Shown: positions 36,401-50,600 of the stretch, one piece after another
Layout: every line of letters begins with the position of its first letter
Numbering within the stretch: position 1 is the first letter of the stretch
From: Misgurnus anguillicaudatus
Lineage: Eukaryota; Chordata; Actinopteri; Cypriniformes; Cobitidae
NCBI RefSeq assembly: GCF_027580225.2
Contig: NC_073341.2
Span: forward strand, 14,878,501-14,942,500
DNA: 64,000 nt
Reading direction: 5' to 3'
Position numbers and translations under genes: made by a program
The notes under the pieces: generated by a model
The model's input: only the letters and a program-made list of their open reading frames with translations
Database searches by the model: none
Told to the model about the DNA's origin: nothing

Positions 36401-39400
36401 TGATAAAATGTTAAAAACTGGGGGCCCCCTGGAACCATCTCGCACCCCCCAGTTTAGGAACCACTGCCATAGAAAAAACATTTGTGACCCTGAACCACAC
36501 AACCTTGAAATTGAAAAAAAAATAAAAAGCATACTACATTAAAAATAGCTTTTCATTGATGTATGGTTTGTTAGGATAGGACAATATTTGTCCAAGACAC
36601 CCATTTGAAAATCTGGAACTTGAGAGTGCAAAAAATCAAAATATAAGAAAAACGCATTTAAGTCTTTATCACGCATATTAAAAGTATTGCGGAGGATTTT
36701 CTTTTTCCGGGTGGATCATCAAGACTATTGGTCCTCTTAGTTGTCAATCAAGAGTGTTGCGCAATTGCATTTTTTTTTAAAGTGGAGAAGGCGGTTCCTC
36801 CGCTATATCTTTAATAATGAAAAGGTTTGTCTAACACTCGGCTTACCGTACTGACCTTCACTGAAAAAAATTATTCATTCAATTTACTCAATTATTTTAA
36901 GGTACATAGTTGCAATCAATTTATTTAAGATACATTTAAACAAAAATTTTTTGTTTTGTTTTTCAAAAAAAAAAATGTAAATGTAGCTTAAATAAATTGG
37001 TTGCAACCACTTACCTTAAAAAAATTAAGTAAATTGAATGAATCCTTTTTTTCGGTGTTGTTGACTGAATGAGAGGAGGCTGTAAGCTTTTACATAAACC
37101 AAACTTGAATGGGAAATCCCCAAGAAAGGGGTAGCAAAGCTTGTAAAGTTTGTAGGTGAGTTTCTGGCCAATTTTGAACGTGATTTTGCTGCATCAACTC
37201 AAAAAATTATATATTTATGATAGGAAATGTACAAAATATATTAATCATGGAATATAATCTTTACATAATATACTAATAATTTTTGGCATAAAAGAAAAAT
37301 TTATAATTTTGACCCATGCAATGTAGCCTTTTCTACAAATATACCTGTGCGACTTTACAAAAAAAGACCTTTGGAAGTTTCTTTGAAAAAAACTTTTTGT
37401 AGCAACCGGACCTACAATTCATCCACTAGACCAGGGGTAGGCAACGTCGGTCCTGGAGTGCCAACGTCCTGCTGCTTTTAGTTCCAACCCTAATAAAATC
37501 TTTCCTACCTGTAGTTTTCCGGTGACTCTTTAGACCTTGATTAGTTGTTCAGGCTAGCTTGCTTAGAGCTAAAGCTAAACTCTGCAGGACATCGACACTC
37601 CAGGACCGACGTTCCTTAACCCTGCACTAGACTTTCAAGAGAAAAAGGACTCTCTCCCTCCAAAATAAAGTAGCCAGAATCCCAATATCAGTAAAATGAA
37701 GTGGAAAGAGTTGAGCAAAGCTAGAAGATTTTAGATCAGGTATAAAGCAACTGACCACACTGGAGTTTGACACATTTCCCATCTGTGGGGTAGTAGGAGG
37801 GGGCGCAGTAAAGGCAGTGGTCTGTGGAAATACACACAGTGCAGTTTGGAGGGCATGGATCACAAGTTCCTGAAGAAGAATGATAATAACCCTCTGGACA
37901 GCTATCCCGACACTCCCCTTCAAAAAGGTACCGCTCAACTCCATACCTATCTGGATGAAAACATACAAGACAGACAAATGGAAAATAAAACACTAAGAAT
38001 GAAAACATAAAATTCTCACATCCAAAGATAGATTCGGTTTGAACATTCAGGGTGTGAATATACTTTAGCGTTTAAAACTTTAGGGTTGCTTGACCTAAAG
38101 GAATATTCCTATTTCATAAAAATAAAATCCTAATAATTTACTCACCCCCATGTCAACAAAGTTGTTTATGTCTTTACATTAGAGATAGACCGATATATCG
38201 GCCGGCGAGTTTTATGTGTATCGGCATTTTTGCTCCCACCCAAATAGGGGCATTTTGGACATGCTATAATAAATGATCTTTGGGGTAGTTTGGGTGGAAA
38301 CTTCACAGACACATTCTGGGCACACCTGAGACTTTTTTTACATCTTATAAAAATGGCCATAATAGGTGCCCTTTAAACAATTTCACAATTATAAAACTAG
38401 AGGTGCGAAACAAAGGAAGAACCATTTTTGGCTGAATGATTAAATAAAGAGCATTAAACAAGCAAATATGATTCTTTGTATAGTGAAAAATGTTTTTAGG
38501 ATATAAAAATCTAAGAAAGAAATGGCTCCTCTACGAATATGAATGGTTCTTCTATGAACCAAATATGGTTTTTCTATGGGATTGCTGTGGGGTTTAAAAT
38601 GTCCATTTTCAGGTTCACCATGACCTCCCGAAAAACAAAATCTCCACTCATTAATTCCAAGTAAGTATACAGAATTATGACTCAAGTTACCTTCGCCACA
38701 GCGGGTACATTTGTCTGGTCCTTCATCTTTACACTCAAGGCATGTGTGATGGCAAAGATGACACTGTCCATCCCTCTGGTACTTCCCAGGATCGCATTGG
38801 ATCACACAGGTGCCATTATCAAAAAACCTGCCAGAGATCAAAGAGTCAAACCTCTGGCAACACAACAGTAGACGAATTCAACCACACTGATGTCAATAAC
38901 AAGCTGTTTATGCATCACCTAGTAAGTTAATCTGCAGAGATCAAAGAGTCAAACCTCTGGCAACACAACAGTAGACTAATTCAACCAAACGGATGTCAAT
39001 AACAAGCTGTTTACTGTATGTGTCACCTGGTAAGTAAACAGCTGATGCAGTCTTTACTCTCTGGTCCTTTGCACATGTAACACGTAGAGTGACACAGACC
39101 ACATTGATCATCTCCGCTTAAATACTCCCCTGAGAAAAAGGAAATGCATCAGTCATATAAAGATTACATTATATAGAGTTATATAATAAACTTGGATCAA
39201 ATACCTGATTAATCCACCTTTAGATGTTTTGTGTACGGATTAGATATTTATTTATGTAGCCATATTGCATTACAGGCAGGGGCGTTAGGGGGCACCGCTT
39301 TTCTGTGCATGCACAGAAATTTGTGCATACACAGACATCAAACGAAATATTATAGAGCTTTCAGTCTTTTCCATGGCACCTACATTTCTAACAATCTGGC

Positions 39401-42400
39401 GCCCCTGCCTTCATGCAAAACCAAAATAAAAGTGTTGACTAACTTTTAAATCAAATACTATTCAATCGCAATAATGACATGTTGGCATCATATTTACATC
39501 TGAAACGTCATGTTTTGTTTATTTACGTTTTGTTTAATGACTTGTTTAATTGTGTCATTCATGCATTTTGCACAACAACAACTGCATTATCCTATGAAAT
39601 TAATGTAATTTTAAATCCATATAAAGTATATAAACAAAGAAAATGACATAAGCTATAGCCACGTGGTTGATTTTAATGTTCAATAATGATTTAAAAAAAT
39701 ATGTTTAGATAAAATTATTGGAGGAACGGATTTTTTTAACGGAAATTTTACCTCATATGTGAGCATGTATGATTCCGCGCCACGGTGAACTCTGGCGAAC
39801 TTTGGGGTTGTACCAAGAAGATGAATCTAGAAATCTCTACTGACGTCGAGACGGTCACATTTTCAACAATACATTTTCTACACAGAGGAGGATAACTGCA
39901 CATTACCGTACTGGGGTTTGGAAATGTTGTTAGCGTTTTTTAACACGTTTTAATTCCTCAGATAGCAAAATGCAGCAGCAACGGCAAAGCTCGTGACCGC
40001 GCTCAGACGCTGATGACGTCTGCGGCTGCGCTGACTGCAGGGCCTGCCGCCAGAATAAAGTAATGTAACACGATCAAAACACTATCAAAATGGCAAAAAT
40101 CTCTGAAAAGTGACAAGATGCAGCACAATGCACCGATTACAGGTACTGTATATTGTATACATTAGAAAGGCACAGTACACTCTAAATATAAGGGTGTTAA
40201 AATAAATAAAAAAATTAAACAGCGATGCCACAGAAGAATCATTTTTGTAAAGGTTTGTATCTCTTACTACTACAATACTTATGTGACATTTCTCCCCTAC
40301 TATTCCCAACTGTTTGTGAAACAGAAAGGTTTTTTGGATGTTAAAGGATCAATACACCCAAAAATGGTTTTTCTATGGCATTGTGCAGCAACTTTTCAGA
40401 CTGCATAGACTGGGTTTAGAACCGAAAGTAGAAAAGATGGAAAAATACAAAAGGGAACCAAAGTGCTTATCTGAGTTCATATGTTCAGAACTACAGAAGA
40501 GATAATGAGAAAGGCATCTGGATGAAGGTTTGGCCAGATGACGTTTATGATTGTAGATGATTTAAAGACCATGAGCATGCCAGATTAATAAATTAAAACA
40601 CTCTCAAAGAAAGCACATACATTCAGGAAGAACTTGTATGATGATCAGCATGTCTACAAAAAGCACAATTAAAGGTGCAGTGTGTAAATTTAGTGGTGAG
40701 GTTGCGAATTGCAACCAAGGGCTCAGTCCACTGCTCTTCCCTCGCTTTTGAAACGCATATAGCCTCCACCGGAAAAACATGTCATCGATGGAGACAAATT
40801 AGTAAAAAAGTTTGCTTCTGTAGAAACATGGGGGCACAAAATGGCGACTTCCACGAAAGGGGACCCTCTGTGTATGTAGATAAAAACATCTCATTCTAAT
40901 GTAATAAAAACATAACAGTTCATTATCAAAAGGTCTTTATAAACCCCTGATAATATAGTTTTGTATATTATTTACCATTTCTGTCAAGAGATCCTTTTAA
41001 AAATGACACACTGCACCTTCAAAGTTAAATATTTATTTAAAAAAGGTGATTTTTGTGATCTTCAATTGAGCTAACAAAGATGCTGTTTACTATTGAAATG
41101 CATTTTGGTCGATCTGATCACAAATGGACAACGCTAAAGACAGGTGTAACGGGGTGTAAAGTTTTGAACTCATCCACTTTCGACTACATTCAGACGTGGT
41201 CGAAAACACATTTTGCCGGATTGCTTTGTGGTGTAGACACATAAAACACCACCTACTCTTAGCCTCTTGATCTAATCTGATGTACCGAGCACAATGTTTC
41301 TCCATTGGACATGACTTCTAGCATGAACCCACGATGTTTAGCGCGATCTTTAGGCTTTTATTGATAAAACTGAAGCAGCTGCTCTCTGGGGCTTTTATTT
41401 TTGTTACATTTTGCAAGCGTTTAAGAACACATATGCTATAATTGGGTCCCCAGTGCTTCTATCAACCTAGAAAATGTGAAAAAGATCAACCCAGTAACTT
41501 AGTTTTGGTAAACCATTCTCTACAAGCATGTGAAAAGATAGGTAATTGAAATTTGTCTCCTCTTGTGATGTCAGAAGGGGATCTTATTATAATAATACCG
41601 CCCCTTAAAATGCACTATCCAACCACGGCACTGCCATTTAGTGCAGAGATCGACTCGTTTGCATTTAAAAGGACACACCAAAAAATGGCACATTTTGCTT
41701 ATATTTTATGATACACATACAAAACACTGTGCAGAATGTTTATTTACAACACAAGCAGTTGAAGCAGAAGATTATGTCATAATATTAGTTTGTGCCAATT
41801 TAAACCCGTAATTTCTCCCGCTCATGTTTAAACGAAAGCAGACGGACTTGCCCACAGTCTCCACAAACCATCCCCTCAGTAATCAAGACTGAAGCGGTCG
41901 AAAGTGGACAAAAGAGACGGATTAAAATACCATGTGTAAACGTGAATGTGTCTTTCTCGTCCACTTGTGATAAGATTGACGAAAACACATTTTAAACCAT
42001 TTCAATACATTTTAAACAATTCTTTTTTATTTTACGTCTTTGATGCTCCCTGTGGTTCAAACACAATTGCATCATTTTAAACTGACTTCAAATTTGAAGT
42101 CTTTGGCTTAACCACGATTTAATTTTTAAAGAACATGATTCAGTCAAGTAGCTTAAAAGGGACATTTCACAAGACTTTTTAAAGATGTCAAATAAATCTT
42201 TGGTGTCCTCCAAATGTTGACTATTGTAGTTGGGTAGAGCTTACATGCACATTTTTATGTTAAGAAAACGTAAGTAAAACATGTGTAACCACTGTCCATG
42301 ATTTCATCATGTTCAGCAAAGTAGCTTTTTATTTCCCCCCCAAAAAATAACATTATTTATCAAGCCTCAAATTCAGTGTTTAAATACAACTTTCAAGTTG

Positions 42401-45400
42401 TCAGAATAGACACAAGTTCTCAACAATGATGTCATGGGACTGTGAATAAAGCTGACCTTTGACCCAGGACTGACCAGTGTATTTGTGAGATTTACCATAA
42501 AGCAAGCTGGAGGTCTATGGCCAACTGACCCAACTTATGACCTCAAGTTTACGCTTGGACGCCCTCCATTCATTTCATTCTGACAGTCCTGAACCAAACA
42601 TTCACACACGACATTACATGGGCCCAAATGACCCTGCATGACCGTAATTGAGTTGTCAATCATTAGCCAAATGAAATATCGGTCCAAAGCCAAAGTCGTA
42701 CCACCTTAAAAAGGTGCTGAAAAGGATTCTTTGCAGAGATGCTGAAGAAAAGCCATTTTTGTTCCTTAAAGAACCATTTCTTTATTACATTCTTGTAGTC
42801 TAAAGGACCTTTTTCAACAGAAAGATTATTTGGATGTTAAAGTTTTTTTTATGTAGTCAATACTATTTATGATTAAGAGAGTAAAAAATATTAAAACTAT
42901 ATTTTATTGGAATTGAAAATATAAGAACCACTATGATATTTTACGTAAAATTGTTATTGTGATAGTAATGGCTTTGCGTGTTATTTACCACAGCGTAAGT
43001 CACAATAGTTTCTTGGCAGCAGCAAATATTCAAAAAATGTTCCTTCCGAAGGAAACGGTCACAGGTCGAAAACAAAAGGGAAACACATATTGTCTCTTTA
43101 AAACATTATTGTCACAAAGACTTGAAATCTTCTCAGTCGAACACTGAATTGTTCTCCTCGAAAGAAAAAGGTCCTTTTGTGAAGACGCAAGGTTGAAATC
43201 ATGCTCACACCAGTTTACAACACCACAAACCTTTAAGTTACAGCCAAATTAAACAGAATGAGTAGTGGTGTATCCTTTATCTTTTTGGCTAAATAAAAAG
43301 AAAAAATCTTCTGTATGGTTGCCAGGGTGTTGCTATGCAGTTGCTAGTGTTTTATGTACCATTACATCTACATTTAAAGTCCCCATGAAATCAAAACTGA
43401 CAATTTTTTAATGGAATATAGCATATTGTTTATTCTAAACAATTTATGTGTGTGTGTCATTTTCTTTTTTAAATTAATGTGCCCTCATAAACTTTAATCA
43501 AAAAATGAAAATTCCACCCTCCTATGGCAATCCTTCTGTGATGATGTCAGCTAGATCATCCGTTAAACCCCGTCCCCTCCGACTGTCAGTCGGCTGCCAG
43601 ATTTATTTCTGAATGAAACCCCTATTTTTCTGTATCCAATCAACTCACAGTGGAAAACACAAGGTACACCTGCTATTTTCCTCATGTGATATTTTTGTTT
43701 GACTCGTAAATACAGTACGTCAGAATACGGAAGTAAAGTCAATCGTGACTTCCTGTTTACATGGACATTAAGCATTTACAGATAGCAGACAAATTTAAAG
43801 AGATAGTTCACCCAAAAATGATAATTCTGTCATCATTTTCTCATCTTCATGTTGTTCTAAACCTGTATGAACTTCTTTTTTCTTTTGATGAACACAAAAG
43901 AAGACATTCTAACAAATGACGGCAAGCACACAGCCGATTGCAACCCCTGACCCCCATAGCAAAAAAACAAATACGATGGACTTTAATGGGTACCATCAAC
44001 TGTGTGTTTACCATCATTTATCAAAATAGATTTTTCATTTATCACCATAATATTTGTTTTCTTACTATGAAAGCCATTGGCCACAACCAGCCGCGTGCCA
44101 CCACCATTCATCAAAACATCCTCCTTTCCGGTCATCAAAACAAAATAAGAAAAACTCATATGGTTTGTAACAACAACAGGGTGAGTAAATGGGTTATATT
44201 TGACCCATAATGGGTAAATATTGGACAGAACACTTAAAAATTGCAATGTTAGGTTGTGGTTATGCAACCATGGGGTATAATAACCCAGCATTTGGGTTAA
44301 AATAACCCGGCATTGGGTCAATTTTTAAACCAGCACCTGTTCTGTCCAATATTTACCCATTATGTGTCAAAAATAACCCAGCCATTTTTAGAGTGTTTAA
44401 CCAAAGCAACGTATAAAAGTGGAAAAAAGAGCATTATTACAGATTTACTAGAGAAATTTTAGGGTTTCTGAGCTGATAAGCAGCCACCCAGATCAAATAA
44501 GCCCCCCAGATCAAATAAGCCCCCCCCCAACATTTTCTGGTCTGTAGACATGGCTCATCTGTTTTGGGTCATCAAAATAGGATTTTTCTATGGGGTCGTT
44601 TACTAGGCAAGAAAGTAAATTGTATAGGAAAGTAGTAAACAGATATGAGTGAGGTATCTGGGATGTCTATAGCAGGGAAAGTTATAAAATATAACCTGCA
44701 AGAATAACAATCAACATTACAAATGAATAAATAGAGCAGTATAGGATCTAAGAGAGTAAAAAGTAAAGTCTCATTTAATCTCTTAGGAGTCTTGTTTTTA
44801 TTTTAAAGTTCATTAAAAAGATCAGTAAACCATTTGTTTTTTTCCAGTCTTCTCTATGATAAAACATTTTTTCCTGGCCCTGACTACAACAAATCTTTAT
44901 CTAGACTAACTGTTCATGGCAACTGGCTAAAAACAGAAATATAAAATAATTTTAAAAAACTTGATCATCAATCCCCCCGTTTCAATCGAACGTGGGTGCA
45001 AAATATATTTTAAGGTTAATAGTGATAAAAATACATATATACATTAAGAAAAAAAAAACATTACCAGAACAGAGTAAATGTAACACATTTGAACATTTCA
45101 CATAATCCTATATAACATTAGTTATGTAATGGTGCGTGTACCGAGCTTGCAGAAAACGTACGATCGTACGACAACTTTGCGTCGTGAATACACAATGAGC
45201 ATGAAGTGACTGGACAAACCCATCGCACGACACACAACTCATTTCAACTACGACCATTTATAAATCTTTATCATAAATAAAAGGCTACGTCATCTCAATC
45301 CACATCATTCATAAATAAAAGACATAGAAATCTCCTAACACTGAGCAGAAGTGGATTGATCACACAAGTCCTTAATGAATGTAAAATCTAACTGTGTCGT

Positions 45401-47557
45401 ATAGTACTATTAGTATAACTAAACATGTCTGACTTTGATTTAAAAATGTAAAATTTCCCCCTCAAGTATTTTCTTTATCCCAGGATACTGCTATATGGAC
45501 ACAAACAGGGTCGATATAATCAATGAAATTTGGACCAGGACTAAATTTGAATAATTCAACATCAATTTTCATTTTTATGTAGTCCTAACAATTTCATTAC
45601 ACCAATAGCACCAGTTACATCTGCAATGAAAGCCTACCAGCTCTAAAAATGCTGCAAAAAGGGACGAACCCAGCCGTTAGGTAATTAATAAACCCAGAAA
45701 ATGTTTATTTTGACCCAAAAATGGGTTAAAACTAGCCAGCATAGGTTAAATTACAAACCAACGGCTGGGTTTGTCCCTTTTTGACCCAACGTTAGATTGA
45801 AAATAACCCAGAATGATATCATTGTACTCCATCGTGATAATCTCTCATAAATAGCTGTTTTATTTTAGGCGTCCGTTTTTAAAGTCGATTAAAATGGAAC
45901 AGATAAAATTTTAATTCGGAGCATAAATAGCCACGGAGGGGTAGGACATAAAATATCAGATTTCGCCTATGAACGTAAAACCACTGAGAATTTCACTCGA
46001 ACCTGACAAACATCGTAAAGTTTGCGAATATTAATTTCACAGACTATAACTTTGGATTAACACTGGTTTATGAAATGAGGAGATATAAGGGATTTAAAAC
46101 AAAACAATTCAAGGGTATATTATGATGGTCTGGTAAGATAAGAATAATAAAAAGTGTTTCGCATCCCATTTCAACTAAAACCTGTAATTGCATCGTTAAC
46201 TTTAGTCAAGTCATTTCTTCAGAGCTACGCTAACACCTGCCGTGGTTACGAATCGGTTTACGTAAACTATTTCTCACATACGCATTAATGATGAGACGCA
46301 CAATCACGCACGCGCACACAAAATGTTATGAGATCTGAGCCTGAGGTGAAGAAGTGTTTAACAGCGATAGGACCTGAAGTGAGAGCAGTCAAACATTTTC
46401 ACTATTTCTAAATGCTGTAACTACCAGGTCATTATTCAAACAATAAGACAACTTGCCTGTGTTTCAGGAAATACCTTGTAACCTGTGCTACGGATAATTG
46501 TCTCATAAAGGTCTTGCTGAAACGTTTATAGGGTTGTCTAAGAGTCGTTTATTCAGAATATGCACAAACTGGCTTTGATCATCGTTTTTGTACTTATGGA
46601 AAAATCTGCATGTCTTTCCAAATCTTCTCTGGACCCAAAACAAAAGCAAAAAAGGTAAAAAAAAAATTTGGCATCCATGCTTTGGTCACAAAATACTGAC
46701 ATGTATGATTTGTTGTTTATTACGGATCCCAGTCGTACCACCCTGACAGACTTGCGCGCGCACACACTCACAGAGATAAAGGTAGGTTTGTTGTAGTTCT
46801 GGCATCGAGAAACCTCACGATGTAGTCCCGTATTGGAGGTTCTCATATGGAATATAAATTAGCGGAACGCGAGGGGCGAGTGAAGGTTCCTTCAGCCCTT
46901 TAAAGAACACGTTCTACAGCACAGCTGCTGTAAAACCTTCCTCTGGCACAGATTGTTCTTTTTCACAAGCACACAGAAACTTCCCTCAGCCCAAGATTCT
47001 TCATTTGCTTTCCACAGAGCAGGAAGAGGAGAGAGGAGCAGAAACAGAGCACGCGATCGGTCGGCGGACAGGAAACGATGCGGATCGGGTCACAGCGAGA
47101 GCAGACGGCGGATGAGGGGGTTTGGCGGGTTTAGGTTTTAATCCAGTCGATTGGAGGAGGAATATCCGGATGTGATTGGAATCCAGGATGAAAAGATTTG
47201 AAGAAAAGATCATCGGGAAGAGAAGGAAAACAAACATTTAGAAAATGATCAAAAGAATAAAACTCGTTTATATGTTTATAGGCATAAAGCGTCAGTGGTT
47301 GCATATGGACAGTGCCGTGTAAATAAATGATAAAAGAAATTCAGCTGGAATCATTATTAAATTATGAATCAATGTCCAATGCAAGCACAGGCATTTTGGA
47401 AATAAACTGGTCTGAAATGTAATCGAGTAAATTTGACAAAACCTTGACCAAAATCATATTTCATCCCAAAATCAACAATGAATCAAGAAACTTTATTTGT
47501 GACAAAATATAGGAAGCCAGGGGCATGACGGGGGGATGGGGACATGGCTGTTATCTG

Positions 47558-47636
<79 letters not shown>

Positions 47637-50600
47637 ATCCATCTATCAATCAATTCATATCTATACATCCATCCATCCGTTTATCTATCTATCCATATAT
47701 CCACCCGTCTGTCTGTCTGTCTGTCCATCCATCCATCCAAATCTATCCATCTATTTATTTATCTATCCATATATCCATCCATATCCATCTATCCATCTAT
47801 ATCCATCTATTCATCCGTTTGTCTGTCTGTCTGTCCATCTATCCATATCTATCCATCTATTTATTTATCTATCCATATATCCATCCATATCTATCCATCC
47901 ATCTATCCATCCAACTATCCATCCATCCATCCATCCATCTATATCTATCCATCCATCATCCATCTGTCCATTTATCTATCCATCCATTTCTATCCATCCA
48001 TCCATTTATCTATCCATCCATTCATATCTATCCATCCATATCTATATCCATTTATATCCATCCATCCATTTATCTATCTATCCATATATCCATCCATCCA
48101 TCCACCTGTTCGTCCGTCCATCAATCTACATAGATATAAATGGATGGATATAGATATATCTATCCATATATCCACCCGTCTGTCTGTCTGTCTGTCCATG
48201 CATCCAAAACTATCCATCTATTTATTTTTCTATCCATATATCCATCCATATCTATCTATCCAACTATATCCATCTATTCATCCGTCTGTCTGTCTGTCTG
48301 TCTGTCCATCTATCCATATCTATCCATCTATTTATTTATCTATCCATATATCCATCCATATCTATCCATCCATCTATCCATCCAACTATCCATCCATCCA
48401 TCCATCCATCTATATCTATCCATCCATCCATCATCCATCTGTCCATCCATGTATCTATCCATCCATCCATATCTATATCCATTGATATCCATCCACCCAT
48501 CCATCCATCCATCCATCCATCCATCCATCCATCCATCCATCCATCCATCTATATCCATCCATCCATCCATTCATTTATCTATCCATTTATCCATCCATCT
48601 ATATCTATCCATCCATCCATTTATCTATCCATCCATTTCTATCTATCCATCCATATCTATATCCATTTATATCCATCCATCCATCCATCCATTTATCTAT
48701 CTATCCATATATCCATCCATCCATCCACTTGTTCGTCCGTCCATCTATCTACATAGATATAAATGGATGGATATAGATATATCTATCCATATATCCACCC
48801 GTCTGTCTGTCTGTCTGTCCATGCATCCAAAACTATCCATCTATTTATTTTTCTATCCATATATCCATCCATATCTATCTATCCAACTATATCCATCTAT
48901 TCATCCGTCTGTCTGTCTGTCTGTCTGTCCATCTATCCATATCTATCCATCTATTTATTTATCTATCCATATATCCATCCATATCTATCCATCCATCTAT
49001 CCATCCAACTATCCATCCATCCATTTATCCATATATCCATCCATCTATATCTATCCATCCATCTATCATCCATAAGTCCATCCATGTATCTATCCATCCA
49101 TTTCTATCCATCCATCTCTATATCCATTCATATCCATCTACCCATCTATCCATTTATCAATTTATCTATCTATATCCATCCATCCATCCATTCATTTATC
49201 TATCCATTTGTCCATCCATCTATATCTATCCATCCATCCATCCATTTATCTATCCATCCATTTCTATCTATCCATCCATATCTATATCCATCCATCCATT
49301 TATCTATATATCCATCAATCTACAGTGGCAAGAAAAAGCATGTGAACCCCTAGGAATAAACCTGCCCTCCACTGTGATTTGCCACAAAATGCGATCCGAT
49401 CCTCACCCAGGCCACAACAGTAGACAAACACCATGCGCACAAGGGGACAACACACAAATAATTCCAGTTTCTTGTGTCCTCCCTGAGAACCCCCACCAAA
49501 CATCCACAGCGCTGGAGGCAAATGCAAGTGAACCCCTGGATTTAACAGCTTGTTGAGCCTCATTTGGCAGCAAATACTTCAAGCAAGCGCTTTCAGTAGT
49601 TCTGAATCTGACCTGCGCTTCGTTCAGAAGCAATTTTTGCTCATTCCCCTTTTCAAAACCGCTTTAACTCAGACACATTTGTAGGATATCTGGTGTGAAC
49701 AGCTCTCTTGAGGACAATCCACAAGTTAAGGTCTGGGGTTTGACTAGGCCACTTCAAATGGCGCATTTTGTTTTTCTTAAATCCAGTCTGTAGTGGATTT
49801 ACTACAATGCTTAAGGTCATTGTCCTGTTGCATCAACTAACTTCTACTGAGCTTCAACTGGTGGACAGCCACCCTGACATTATCCTGTAGAATTTTTTTT
49901 TACTTAATTCATTTTACCCTCGATGATGGCAAGTGGTCCAGGCCATGAGGCAGCAAAGCAAGCCCAAATCATGATACTTCACTGTTGGGATGATGTTTTG
50001 ATGTTGGTAAGCTGTGCCCGTTTTGCGCCATAACATTTTTCCTAAAAAATTTAACTTTTGTTTCATCAATCCATAAAATATTTTCCAAGTAGCACTGGGG
50101 TTTGCCAAGGTGCTCTTTTGCAAACTTCAGGCTCACAGCAATGTTTTTCAGGAGAGCAGCGGCTTCCTCCGTGGTGTACTGTCATAGACACCGTGCCTGT
50201 TCAAAGACTTGCGTATGGTAGACTCAGGAACAGAGCTGTGTGCCCGTTCCAATGATGTCTTCAAGCCTTTAGCTGTTACTCGTGGGTTCTTCTTTACTTC
50301 ATTCAGTATTCTGCATGGTGTCTTAGGAGTCATCTTGACTGTGCACCCGCTTCTAGGAAGGGTAGCTACAGTATTTAACTGTCTCCATTTATAGACAATT
50401 TGTCTAAGTGTAGACTGATGGAGGTCTAAAAATTTTGAGATTGTTTTGTATCCCTTTTCAGCCTTATGGAGTGCAAAATCTCTTGATCAGATATCTTTAT
50501 AAGAGCATGGTTCAGAAGAGCTGATGCTTCTTAAGGACAGCAATCTTAAAATGTGTGAGTGTCTTAATATCAATCAAAGTTGCACTAAACCACACATTTA

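Larger units (their letters stand above)
35052..37755. other. pcsk5 intron, 2.7 kb, with several MITEs
   Basis: Besides the elements at 36205, 36859 and 37432 listed separately, 35060-35960 shows no element I can place. Open frames there do not resemble any family. Confidence 0.6.

Noticed and set aside
47525..49353. Long open frames rich in Ser, Ile, His, Pro
   Set aside because: They are translations of the ATCC/ATCT and TG arrays in several overlapping frames; no splice or start context, no family.
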